A stretch of DNA of 64,000 nucleotides from DATLLN01 sp963720885 (lineage in GTDB: Bacteria; Actinomycetota; Thermoleophilia; Gaiellales; JAICJC01). A model generated the notes under the pieces. The model was not told the DNA's origin, searched no databases, and worked only from the letters and a program-made list of their open reading frames with translations. Positions 34,208 through 42,484 of this stretch are shown in pieces. The stretch's first letter is position 1. Every line of letters begins with the position of its first letter. The position numbers were made by a program, and so were the translations under genes. Where the stretch lies: assembly GCA_963720885.1 (NCBI GenBank), contig CAVRGW010000006.1, positions 930,001-994,000 on the forward strand. Direction: 5' to 3'.

Positions 34208-35536
34208 CTATCCCATGATCGTCTGGCCGAGGAGGAAGATGTTCAGCGAGACGATGACCGCGGCGACCGCGACGGCCGCGGCGGTGGTCGCCGGGCGGTT
34301 CGTCAGTTCCCCCATCAGGCGGCGGTTGCGGCAGAAGATGACGAGCGGGATCAGCGCGAAGGGGATGCCGAACGACAGGGCGACCTGGCTCAGCACCAGA
34401 ACCTTCGACGGGTCGACGCCGACCGCCAGCACGAGCAGCGCGGGTGCCATCGTCACGGCGCGGCGGACGAACAGCGGGATCTGCCGGCGGATGAACCCCT
34501 GCATCACGACCTGCCCGGCGAGCGTCCCGACGGACGACGAGGACAGCCCGGACGCGAGCAGCGCGATCGCGAACATCGTCTGCGCGTGCCCGCCGACGAT
34601 GGTGCCGAGCGCGGTGTAGGCCTTGTCGATGCTGTCGACCCCCGTCAGGCCGTTGGCGTGGAAGACGCCGGCTGCCATGATCAGCATCGCCATGTTGACG
34701 AGTCCGGCGATTGTCATGGCGATCACCACGTCGACGCGCTCGAACCGGAAGATCCGCCGGCGCTGCTCATCCGTTCGGCCGACAACGCGCCGCTGCGTCA
34801 GCGCAGAGTGCAGGTAGATGACGTGGGGCATCACGGTCGCGCCGAGGATGCCGGATGCCAGCAGGACGCTCTCCGTGCCGGAGAAGCTGGGCACCAGCAG
34901 GCCGTGAGCGATGCCCGACGGTGAGGGGTCGGCATGGAACATCTGGAAGGCAAAGCCGACGACGATCACGCCGACCAGGCAGACGATGGCGGCCTCCATG
35001 TGACGGAACCCGCCTCTGGTCTGGAGCGCCAGCAGCGCGAATGCGAATACGCCGGTGATCACGCCGGCCGGGAGCAGCGGCACGCCGAACAGGAGGTTGA
35101 GGCCGATCGCGGCTCCCAGGAACTCGGCCAGGTCCGTCGCCATCGCGATCAGCTCGGCCTGCAGCCACAGAGCGACCGTCACCGGATTCGGGAACTGGTC
35201 GCGACAGACCTCGGCGAGGTTCATGCCGGTGGCGATCCCGAGCTTCGCGCTGAAGGTCTGGATCAGCATCGCCATCAGGTTCGCGGCGAGGATCACCCAC
35301 AGCAGCATGTAGCCGTACTTGGCGCCGGCAGCGATGTTCGTCGCGAAGTTGCCGGGGTCGACGTAGGCGACGGCGGCGATGAACGCCGGGCCGAGGAACG
35401 GCCACACCGCCCGGATGCCCCGCCGCTCGCCCGTCAGCGAACGCTCGGCTGCATCCGCGACTCGGGCCTCTCCGGGAAGCGCTGCGCCGACGGCGTCGTC
35501 AACCGTCAGCGTCGCCCTGGCCGGCGGCGGCGTCAA
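34208..35536 (-). CDS. mntH: Nramp-type Mn2+/Fe2+ transporter
   Basis: The 442-residue protein has eleven or so membrane helices and the hallmark Nramp motifs: DPGNFATN in the first helix (metal-binding Asp and Asn) and ATVMPHVIYLHSAL in the sixth (Met and His ligands). It imports divalent manganese or iron with protons across the cytoplasmic membrane. The N-terminus has a 45-residue soluble extension. Its ATG overlaps the stop codon of the MntR-like repressor gene in an ATGA arrangement, so transporter and regulator are made together and the regulator very likely controls its own operon. Confidence 0.93.
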   Translation of the reverse strand: MTPPPARATLTVDDAVGAALPGEARVADAAERSLTGERRGIRAVWPFLGPAFIAAVAYVDPGNFATNIAAGAKYGYMLLWVILAANLMAMLIQTFSAKLGIATGMNLAEVCRDQFPNPVTVALWLQAELIAMATDLAEFLGAAIGLNLLFGVPLLPAGVITGVFAFALLALQTRGGFRHMEAAIVCLVGVIVVGFAFQMFHADPSPSGIAHGLLVPSFSGTESVLLASGILGATVMPHVIYLHSALTQRRVVGRTDEQRRRIFRFERVDVVIAMTIAGLVNMAMLIMAAGVFHANGLTGVDSIDKAYTALGTIVGGHAQTMFAIALLASGLSSSSVGTLAGQVVMQGFIRRQIPLFVRRAVTMAPALLVLAVGVDPSKVLVLSQVALSFGIPFALIPLVIFCRNRRLMGELTNRPATTAAAVAVAAVIVSLNIFLLGQTIMG

Positions 35537-36186
35537 GAGGCCATGACCTCGATCCGCGACGCGACCGATCGCCCGATGCTATGCGTCGTGCCGTCGATCT
35601 CCAATGTCACTGGACCCTCGAACGGCGCCTGCTCGATCATCACCACCGGGCATTCCGGCACCAGCCCGAGATCGGCCAGGTAGCGGAGCAGCTCGGGGTC
35701 GCTGTCGGGCACGCGCCGGATAACCGCCTCGTCCCCCGCTGCGACGTCGACGAGCGTGCGGCGCTCACCGGTCTCGAGCACGAGCTCGGCGGTCGGGATC
35801 GGATCGCCGTGCGGGTCGCGCGTCGGGTATCCCAGCGCGGCATCGATTCGCGCCTCGACTTCGTCCGAGAGGTAGTGCTCGAGCCGCTCGGCCTCCGCAT
35901 GCACCTGATCCCAGCTGAGACCCAGAGCCTCCTTCAGGTAGAGCTCGAGCAGGCGGTGATGGCGGATCACCTCGAGCGCGACTCGCTCGCCCGCCGGCGT
36001 CAGTCGCGCCCCGTGGTACGGCTCATGCTGCACCAATCCGAGGCGGTCGAGCTTCTTCAGCATCGCTGTCGCCGAGGCGGGCGAGACGCCCAGCTCGCCG
36101 GCGAGCGCCGAGGTGGTCGCCTCGCCGTGAGCGGCCTGGAGCTTCCAGATCGCTTTCAGATAGTCCTGTGCGGATTCACTGACCAT
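35533..36186 (-). CDS. MntR/DtxR-family metal-dependent repressor
   Basis: The 217-residue protein has an N-terminal winged helix (SESAQDYLKAIWKLQ, SALAGELGVSPASATAMLKK), a dimerisation and metal-binding domain (RHHRLLELYL and AEAERLEHYLSDEVEARID, which hold the usual His and Glu ligands) and a C-terminal SH3-like FeoA domain (about 145-217). It is the three-domain form, as in DtxR/IdeR and many actinobacterial MntR proteins. With Mn2+ or Fe2+ bound it should repress uptake genes. It is coupled with mntH downstream and lies 39 bases after the ZIP gene, so all of 34.2-38.5 kb may be its regulon. Confidence 0.9.
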   Translation of the reverse strand: MVSESAQDYLKAIWKLQAAHGEATTSALAGELGVSPASATAMLKKLDRLGLVQHEPYHGARLTPAGERVALEVIRHHRLLELYLKEALGLSWDQVHAEAERLEHYLSDEVEARIDAALGYPTRDPHGDPIPTAELVLETGERRTLVDVAAGDEAVIRRVPDSDPELLRYLADLGLVPECPVVMIEQAPFEGPVTLEIDGTTHSIGRSVASRIEVMAS

Positions 36187-36225
36187 GTTTCAGCCACGCC
36201 TCACTTCGGATGCGAACACCAGGAT

Positions 36226-37434
36226 CTATGCAACGAGCAACCCCGTCGCGTACATCGCCACGATGCCGGTCAGGTAGCCGCCGAGGGCGTAGCCCGACGT
36301 CAGGCCGCCAGGTGCCCGGCGAACGACGAACCGCCCGACCTCGACCACCACCTGGAGTGCCGCACCGGCGGCGATCGCGAAGAACAGGACGGCCAGCAGG
36401 TCGTTCGTCAGAAACCCGCCGATCCAGGCGCCGAGAATGGCCGGCGCACCTGCGATCAGGGCCAGCGCCACCAGTCGGCCAACACCGGTGCGCGCGCCGT
36501 CCTCCGCCATGGGCGCGGCGATGCCGAGGCCCTCGGTGACGTTGTGCACCATGAACCCCACGATCAGGAACGTGCCGAGGGCCAGCTCGCCGAGGGCCAG
36601 CGACGATCCCACCGCCAGCCCCTCACCGAGGTTGTGCAGGCCGATGCCGATCGCGACCAGCGTGGCCAGCCCGACGCCGGTCAGCGGCTTCACGCGGCCG
36701 CCCTCCCGGCCGGACAGGCGGAGGGCGACGAAGGTCAGTCCCAGGTAGCTCAGAGCGACGCCGAGCAACACGAGCCCGGTGCCGCCGATCGCGCCGGGCA
36801 ACGCGGCCTGCAGCTGGAGCGCTTCGCTCAGCGCATCGAACATCAGGAACGTCAGCAATCCGGCCGTGAGGGCCATGAACGCCGCCAGCCAGTGCGGTGG
36901 CGCGCGCCGCAGCGACGGCAGCCAGGCGAGGCCGAGTGCCACCGGCACGACGCCGACGAGCACGCCGATCACCGCCAGCCCGGCGGCCCCATGCAGCGAC
37001 GGCTGCTCGGTCTCCACCGCGGCGGGGACATCGTGGGTCGTGACGATCCCGCTCGAGGAGATCAGCCCGATCTTGACCGGGTCGTTCTCGACCCACGGGA
37101 ACGGGACGTGGACGGTCGCCGAGCGGAGCCGCTCGAGCGTCGCCGACCCGGAGTCGCCGTCCGCGGTGAACGGCACGATCGCGTCGTCGATCGTGACCTG
37201 GGCGAGCGTCAGGTCCTCCCTCTGCGGATTCGTCACGTGGATCGTGATCTCACCCGGCGAGAACTCGACCTTGCGCACGCTGAACTCATCCGCAGGCGGC
37301 GGCGCGTGGCCGATCAGGCCGACGATCGAGTTTCCCGACGACAGCGTGCCGAACACGATCGCGATCAGCACGATCACCGGCACGACCGCCCACAGCCTCC
37401 ACCGCAGATCCGCCTGCCGCCTGACCTCGGTCAT
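36226..37434 (-). CDS. ZIP-family metal transporter with extracytoplasmic domain
   Basis: The 402-residue protein starts with one membrane helix (LWAVVPVIVLIAIVFGTLSS), then an external domain of about 115 residues with beta-sandwich character (VRKVEFSPGEITIHVTNPQR, EDLTLAQVTIDDAIVPF, SATVHVPFPWVENDPV), and then a complete eight-helix ZIP domain. The two metal-site motifs are GLHNLGEG and VHNVTEG. ZIP proteins bring zinc, iron or manganese into the cytosol. The external domain in front is not part of the standard ZIP protein. Its ATG overlaps the stop of the multicopper oxidase gene (ATGA), which supports the two products working together. Upstream open frame is out of context and ignored. 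Confidence 0.85.
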   Translation of the reverse strand: MTEVRRQADLRWRLWAVVPVIVLIAIVFGTLSSGNSIVGLIGHAPPPADEFSVRKVEFSPGEITIHVTNPQREDLTLAQVTIDDAIVPFTADGDSGSATLERLRSATVHVPFPWVENDPVKIGLISSSGIVTTHDVPAAVETEQPSLHGAAGLAVIGVLVGVVPVALGLAWLPSLRRAPPHWLAAFMALTAGLLTFLMFDALSEALQLQAALPGAIGGTGLVLLGVALSYLGLTFVALRLSGREGGRVKPLTGVGLATLVAIGIGLHNLGEGLAVGSSLALGELALGTFLIVGFMVHNVTEGLGIAAPMAEDGARTGVGRLVALALIAGAPAILGAWIGGFLTNDLLAVLFFAIAAGAALQVVVEVGRFVVRRAPGGLTSGYALGGYLTGIVAMYATGLLVA

Positions 37435-38450
37435 CGATCGACCACGTCGAAGAAGCCCATCCAGCCCAGCTCGGTGAACTCGGAGACGTGCGCGTGGAAC
37501 ATGAAGTGGCCGGTGTTGTGGAAGTCGATCTCGACGATCCCGCGCTGGCCCTGGCCGAGCATGACGGTGTCGGTGTACTCGAACTGGTCGGTGGTGCCGG
37601 TCGGGTAGTACCGGAAGAACTCGCCGTGCAGGTGAAACGAGTTCATCAGGTCGAACTCGGTCAGGTTGGCGAGGTAGATCCGCACCGTCTGGTCGCGGCG
37701 GACGCGGATCGGGTGTCGCGCGTAGTAGAACGCCCTGCCGTTGACCGTGTAGAACTCGTTCTCGGCGTCGCCGTTCGTGTCGAAGCCGTTCATCACCATG
37801 ACCATCTCCTGCGCCGGGGAGCGCGGCGTCTTGGGATCGATGATCAGCGCGCCGTAGAGGCCCTTCTCGATGTGCTTCTTGAGCGGCGTCGCGTGGCAGT
37901 GGTACAGATGCATCCCGGCCGGCCGGGCCGGGAACTCGTAGACGAACCGGCCGCCCGGTTCGACGATCTCGAACACCCCGTCCATGTCGGCCGGGTGGAT
38001 GCCGTGGAAATGGATCGTGTGGGGGTGGCTGCTGCCGTTCGTGAAGTTCACCCGCAGCGTCTGACCCTCGGTCACGCGGATCGTCGGGCCCGGCACGGTT
38101 GCAGGCCCGTCCCTGAGCCCGTAGGCCCATGCCGGGAAGAAGACGCCCTTGGCAACCTCGACCTCCTGCTCGGTCGCGACCACGTCGTAGGTGCGAACCG
38201 CCCCCGGTTCGTAGCCCGCCGGGGGCGTCAGCACGTGATCCGGCCCGTCCGGCGCAGGCACCGCGTCGCCCATCATCGACGCGTGCAGGGACGCCGAATG
38301 GTGCTCCGCCATCTGGCCGTCCATCCCCGCCATGCGGTTGGTGCCGGGGCTGGAATCGGCGAGCGCCGCGTTCGCCAGGGGCGCCAGTCCGACGACCACC
38401 GGCACTGCGCCGACGACCGCCTGCCTCCTGGTCATGCGCGGCCTATCCAT
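37431..38450 (-). CDS. Two-domain multicopper oxidase, Tat-exported
   Basis: The 339-residue protein has a Tat signal (TRRQAVVGAVPVVVGLAPLA) and two cupredoxin domains with all copper motifs: HPHTIHFHG and MHLYHCHATPLKKHIEKGLYG in domain one, FHLHGEFFRYY and HFMFHAHVSEFTELGWMG in domain two. Type 1 copper with its Cys (HCH) is in the first domain only; the equivalent in domain two is HAH. This is the small trimeric laccase-like layout. It would oxidise a substrate such as Fe2+, Mn2+, Cu+ or a phenol on the outer face with oxygen as acceptor. A Met/His-rich segment (GMDGQMAEHHSASLHASMMG) near the N-terminus may bind copper. It overlaps the ZIP gene; a palindrome lies in front of it. Confidence 0.9.
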   Translation of the reverse strand: MDRPRMTRRQAVVGAVPVVVGLAPLANAALADSSPGTNRMAGMDGQMAEHHSASLHASMMGDAVPAPDGPDHVLTPPAGYEPGAVRTYDVVATEQEVEVAKGVFFPAWAYGLRDGPATVPGPTIRVTEGQTLRVNFTNGSSHPHTIHFHGIHPADMDGVFEIVEPGGRFVYEFPARPAGMHLYHCHATPLKKHIEKGLYGALIIDPKTPRSPAQEMVMVMNGFDTNGDAENEFYTVNGRAFYYARHPIRVRRDQTVRIYLANLTEFDLMNSFHLHGEFFRYYPTGTTDQFEYTDTVMLGQGQRGIVEIDFHNTGHFMFHAHVSEFTELGWMGFFDVVDR

Positions 38451-38496
38451 TGGTGTTGAGTCCAGTCTTCGTTGACATTCCGCACATGTGTGAAAC

Positions 38497-38519
38497 GAAG
38501 TTTAGTCTATTCAAACTTC
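38497..38519. promoter_or_regulatory. Inverted repeat in the divergent oxidase/ABC region
   Basis: GAAGTTT and AAACTTC form a perfect 7-bp inverted repeat with a 9-base spacer, in an unusually AT-rich stretch between the multicopper oxidase gene (minus) and the ABC ATPase gene (plus). The centre contains TTTAG...CTA, loosely like DtxR/MntR boxes. It is a candidate binding site for the metal repressor encoded at 35.5 kb. Confidence 0.45.
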
Positions 38520-38598
38520 CGGTTCAAGGAGGACTCGGCTCGGGGACGCGCCGGCCCCGGCGTTTGGACCGGTCGCGCCGCGGGGTAGGAGATCGGCG

Positions 38599-39828
38599 AT
38601 GTCCGGCGTGACGTTCGCAGATGTGTCGAAGGTCTACCCTGACGGCACAGAGGCGGTCTCGGGCCTCGACTTGGACGTGCGCGACGGGGAGTTCATGGTG
38701 CTCGTCGGTCCGTCCGGGTGCGGCAAGACCACCGCCCTGCGGATGGTTGCCGGCCTCGAGGAGATCAGCGTCGGCGAGCTGCGGATCGGCGACCAGGTCG
38801 TGAATCACGTGGCCCCGCGCGATCGCGACATCGCGATGGTCTTCCAGAGCTATGCGCTCTACCCGCACCTCTCCGTCTACGAGAACATCGCGTTCTCGCT
38901 GCGGATGCGGGGCGCCCCGAAGAGCGAGATCGACCGCCGGGTGCGCGAGACGGCGCAGACGCTGGGCCTCGAGGAGCTGCTCAGCCGCAAGCCCCGCGCG
39001 CTCTCCGGCGGCCAGCGCCAGCGGGTGGCGATGGGTAGGGCGATCGTGCGCGAGCCAGCCGCCTTCCTGATGGACGAGCCGCTCTCGAACCTCGACGCCA
39101 AGCTCCGCGTCCAGACGCGGGCGGAGATCAGCGCGCTCCAGGACCGGCTGGGCACGACCACGATCTACGTCACCCACGACCAGGTCGAGGCGATGACCAT
39201 GGGGGATCGGGTTGCCGTGATGCGCAAGGGGCGGCTGCAGCAGGTGGACGACCCGCAGACGCTGTACGACCGGCCGGTCAACGTGTTCGTCGGAGGGTTC
39301 ATCGGCAGCCCCGCCATGAACATGCTCGAGGTGACGCTGCGGGAGGCGCCGGATGGACTCATCGCCGAGCTTGGTGACGACCGGATCGATGTCGGCCGGG
39401 AGACGCTGGAGGCCCGGCCTGGGTTGCGCTCCTACGTCGGGCGGCCGGTGATCATGGGCATCCGGCCGGAGGACATGGAGGATGCTGCGCTGGCACCCGA
39501 CGCCCCGGCGGGCGATCGGCTGCGAGGCGTCATGCGGCTGCGCGAGTCACTCGGGTCGCTGGTCATGGCGCACATCACCATCGCCGCGAAGCCGGCGGCG
39601 ACCGACGTCAGTCTCGAGCTCGCGGCCGACGCCGGTGCCCAGGACGGCAGCAGCCTGCTGGGCGGCGACGGCATGTTGATCACGGCCGCGTTCGGCGCGC
39701 GGTCGCAGGTCAAGGAGGGAGACCAGGTCGAGGCCGTCGTCGACACGCGCAATCTGCATTTCTTCGACCCGAACTCCGGGCTCGGCATCTACGAGCAGAC
39801 GACCAACGGATCAGGAGGCACACAATGA
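38599..39828 (+). CDS. Carbohydrate ABC transporter ATP-binding protein (MalK/UgpC type)
   Basis: The 409-residue ATPase has Walker A GPSGCGKTTALR, Q-loop in AMVFQSYALYPHLSV, signature LSGGQRQRV, Walker B FLMDEPLSNLDAKLR and the switch histidine in YVTHDQVEAM. From about residue 240 it has the regulatory TOBE/OB-fold domain typical of MalK, UgpC and MsmK, which drive CUT1 sugar importers. It is the first gene of a four-gene importer operon: its last bases overlap the binding-protein start (ATGA). It faces the divergent oxidase gene across 148 bases holding a palindrome. Confidence 0.93.
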   Translation: MSGVTFADVSKVYPDGTEAVSGLDLDVRDGEFMVLVGPSGCGKTTALRMVAGLEEISVGELRIGDQVVNHVAPRDRDIAMVFQSYALYPHLSVYENIAFSLRMRGAPKSEIDRRVRETAQTLGLEELLSRKPRALSGGQRQRVAMGRAIVREPAAFLMDEPLSNLDAKLRVQTRAEISALQDRLGTTTIYVTHDQVEAMTMGDRVAVMRKGRLQQVDDPQTLYDRPVNVFVGGFIGSPAMNMLEVTLREAPDGLIAELGDDRIDVGRETLEARPGLRSYVGRPVIMGIRPEDMEDAALAPDAPAGDRLRGVMRLRESLGSLVMAHITIAAKPAATDVSLELAADAGAQDGSSLLGGDGMLITAAFGARSQVKEGDQVEAVVDTRNLHFFDPNSGLGIYEQTTNGSGGTQ

Positions 39829-41135
39829 GGCCGCGACTGAGCGCGACTGCGCTTGTCCTTGCAATGGTGCTCGCCACGGGCTGCGGTGGAGGCAGCGGCA
39901 GCAGCTCGAGCGGCGGGTCCGGTGGTTCGACCAGCGACATCTCGGGATCGATCTCGGTAATGGGTATCTGGTCGGGGCCCGAGCAGGCGGCGTTCCAGAA
40001 GGTGATCGACGGGTTCACCAGCCAGAACCCGGACGTCTCGGTGAAGTACACGTCCGCCGGAGACCAGCTGCCGACCCAGCTCTCGACGGCGGTCGCGGGT
40101 GGCAATCCGCCGAGCGTCGCGTTCGTCGCACAGCCCGGCCTGATCAAGGACTTCGTCGCCAAGAACGCGTTGAAGCCGATCGACTACGCACAGTCCGACG
40201 TGGTACAGAACCTCGGCCAGTCGGCGGCCGACATCGCCACCGTCGATGGCAAGCTCTACGGCGTTCTCTACAAGGCGGCCAACAAGTCGCTGGTCTGGTA
40301 CAACGTCCAGGCGTACAAGGACGCCGGCGTGCAGCCCGCCAAGGACTGGAACCAGTTCATTCAGGACGCGGGCACCTTGAAGGCATCGGGCGTCCCTGCG
40401 TACTCGATCGGCGTCGACGTCGGGTGGCCGATCACAGACCTGTTCGAGAACATCTACCTGAGCCAGGCGGGGCCCGACAACTACGACAAGCTCGCCGCCC
40501 ACGAGATCCCGTGGACTGACCAGACCGTCAAGGACGCGCTGAAGACGATGTCCCAGGTGCTGGGCGACAGCAGCAACATCTACGGCGGCACATCCGGCGC
40601 GCTGCAGACCGACTTCCCGACGTCGGTGGGTAACGTGTTCATCGATCCGCCCAAGGCCGCCGAGATCATGGAAGGCGACTTCGTTCCGGGCTCTGCAAAG
40701 ACGACGCTGAAGCCGGTCGACGGTTACAACGTCTTCCCGTTCCCGCAGGTCGGTGATACGCCGAACCTGGTGATGGGTGGCGGCGACATCGCCATTGCCT
40801 TTGAAGACAATGCGGCCGTGCAGGCCTTCATGAAGTACCTGACGACCACCGAGGCGGCCGAGATCTGGGCGAAGCAGGGTGGGTTCGCGTCGCTCAACAA
40901 GGGCCTCGATCCCAGCATCTACCCGAGCGAGATCGAGCAGACGACGGCCGGCGTGCTGACCAAGGCCACGGCCTTCCGCTTCGACATGTCCGACCTCCAG
41001 CCGGCGGCATTCGGTGCGACCGTCGGGCAGGGTGAGTGGAAGATCTTCAGCGACTTCGTCAAGAACCCGGACGACGTCGACGGAACAGCGGCGGCGCTCG
41101 AGAAGGCCGCGGCAAAGGCGTACGGCAACGGCTGA
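39825..41135 (+). CDS. Extracellular sugar-binding lipoprotein of the ABC importer
   Basis: The 436-residue protein has a lipoprotein signal (VLAMVLATGC), a Gly/Ser linker and a family 1 solute-binding fold: ISGSISVMGIWSGPEQAAFQ, VIDGFTSQNPDVSVKYTSAG, and the hinge region near SLVWYNVQAYKDAGVQPAKDW. A Trp- and Tyr-rich ligand groove fits a carbohydrate. Close relatives bind oligosaccharides or glycerol phosphodiesters; the exact ligand is not evident. It captures substrate outside the membrane and passes it to the permeases encoded next. It overlaps the ATPase gene by four bases. Confidence 0.9.
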   Translation: MRPRLSATALVLAMVLATGCGGGSGSSSSGGSGGSTSDISGSISVMGIWSGPEQAAFQKVIDGFTSQNPDVSVKYTSAGDQLPTQLSTAVAGGNPPSVAFVAQPGLIKDFVAKNALKPIDYAQSDVVQNLGQSAADIATVDGKLYGVLYKAANKSLVWYNVQAYKDAGVQPAKDWNQFIQDAGTLKASGVPAYSIGVDVGWPITDLFENIYLSQAGPDNYDKLAAHEIPWTDQTVKDALKTMSQVLGDSSNIYGGTSGALQTDFPTSVGNVFIDPPKAAEIMEGDFVPGSAKTTLKPVDGYNVFPFPQVGDTPNLVMGGGDIAIAFEDNAAVQAFMKYLTTTEAAEIWAKQGGFASLNKGLDPSIYPSEIEQTTAGVLTKATAFRFDMSDLQPAAFGATVGQGEWKIFSDFVKNPDDVDGTAAALEKAAAKAYGNG

Positions 41136-41140
41136 TCGCG

Positions 41141-42484
41141 GTGGGCGTCGGTAGCGACACGGTCCTCGAGCGCCCGCCGGCGACGTCGGTCGGCGGGCGC
41201 CCGCCCGGTGCCCTGCGCCGGTACGCCCTGGCCGGGGCGTTCTTGGCGCCGGCAGCGATCCTGCTCGGCGTGTGGGTGGTCTACCCGACCATCCACACGA
41301 TCATCCGCAGCTTCTACGACCGCTCGGGCGACACGTTCGTCTGGTTTGACAACTACCAGACGATCTTTACCTCGGACATCCTGGTCACCGCGGTCAAGAA
41401 CAACCTGCTGTGGGTGCTGGTCGTGCCGGCGGCAGTCGCCTCGATCGGGTTGGTGTTCGCCGTGCTGATGGAGCGGGTGTCGTGGGCGGTCGCGTTCCGT
41501 ACGGCCGTCTTCATGCCGATGGCGATCTCGGCTTTCGCGGCCGGGATCACGTGGCGGATCGTGTACCTCGACGATCCCAACCTCGGCGTCGCGAACGCCG
41601 CGATCAAGTCGGTCGACGATGTGTTCAACCCATCCGGCGTTCTCCCGCAGGCGTCGCCGTCGACCGAGGATCTCGTCCAGCAGGGCGGCGGCGGAATGCA
41701 GCTCAAGAACCCGGTGCAGGCCGGCGACACGGCCGAGCTCGGTCTGACGGCGATCCCACCCACCGACATCCCGTCCGATGCGCAGCAGGCGGTCACGCCC
41801 GAACCGCTGCAGGGAGGCATCAGCGGTGTTGTCTGGCGCGACTTCAAGCCCGGAGGCGGAAAGCCGGGCAAGGTTGAATCCGAGGAGTTGGGGCTGCCCG
41901 GCGTGCACCTCGACCTGCTCGACCAGGGCGGCTCGAAGGTCGCCTCCACCTCCAGCGCCGCCGACGGCAGCTTCCGGTTTGCCGACGTGGGCAACGGTTC
42001 GTACACGGTTGCGATCAGCGCCTCGACGTTCGCCAAGCCGTTCGGGGGCGTCGAGTGGTTGGGCCCGCGCCTGGTGACGCCGGCGATCATGATCGCCTAT
42101 CTGTGGATCTGGGCGGGTTTTGCGATGGTCGTGATCGCAGCCGGTCTGGCCGCGATCCCGCGCGACGTGCTCGAGGCGGCGCGCACGGACGGCGCCAGCG
42201 AGTTCCAGGTGTTCCGCAAGGTGACGGCTCCGCTGCTGGCGCCGGTGCTCACCGTGGTCTTCGTGACGATGCTGATCAACGTGCTGAAGGTGTTCGACAT
42301 CGTCATCTCGATCGCCCCGGGATCGAGCCAGGACGACGCCAACGTGCTCGCGCTGGCGATGTGGCGAACGTCGTTCGGCGGCAGCAACGACTTCGGCGTC
42401 GGATCGGCGATCGCGGTGCTGATCTTCCTGCTCGTCATCCCGGTGTTGCTGCTCAACGTCCGGCGCTTCCGGAGGGAGGCCTGA
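41141..42484 (+). CDS. ABC importer permease (MalF type) with SdrD-B-like insert
   Basis: The 447-residue protein is a CUT1 permease: an N-terminal helix (AGAFLAPAAILLGVWVVYP), the sequence AVFMPMAISAFAAGITWRIV, then the EAA loop AARTDGASEFQVFRKVTAPL near residues 346-366 and a C-terminal helix. Between the third and fourth helices, where relatives have a short loop, about 150 residues are inserted. Part is a Pro/Gln-rich linker and part (about 226-296) has the SdrD-B/CNA-B-like signature GISGVVWRDF, GLPGVHLDLLDQGG, SAADGSFRFADVGNGSYTVA. This would face outwards. GTG 41141 is used, 6 bases after the binding-protein stop; the ribosome site is weak. The last bases overlap the next permease (TGATG). 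Confidence 0.88.
   Translation: MGVGSDTVLERPPATSVGGRPPGALRRYALAGAFLAPAAILLGVWVVYPTIHTIIRSFYDRSGDTFVWFDNYQTIFTSDILVTAVKNNLLWVLVVPAAVASIGLVFAVLMERVSWAVAFRTAVFMPMAISAFAAGITWRIVYLDDPNLGVANAAIKSVDDVFNPSGVLPQASPSTEDLVQQGGGGMQLKNPVQAGDTAELGLTAIPPTDIPSDAQQAVTPEPLQGGISGVVWRDFKPGGGKPGKVESEELGLPGVHLDLLDQGGSKVASTSSAADGSFRFADVGNGSYTVAISASTFAKPFGGVEWLGPRLVTPAIMIAYLWIWAGFAMVVIAAGLAAIPRDVLEAARTDGASEFQVFRKVTAPLLAPVLTVVFVTMLINVLKVFDIVISIAPGSSQDDANVLALAMWRTSFGGSNDFGVGSAIAVLIFLLVIPVLLLNVRRFRREA

Noticed and set aside
36226..38130. A 634-residue fusion covering the ZIP and oxidase region in one frame
   Set aside because: The upstream part of this frame is out of phase with the multicopper oxidase; the real ZIP start is the ATG at 37434, overlapping the oxidase stop.
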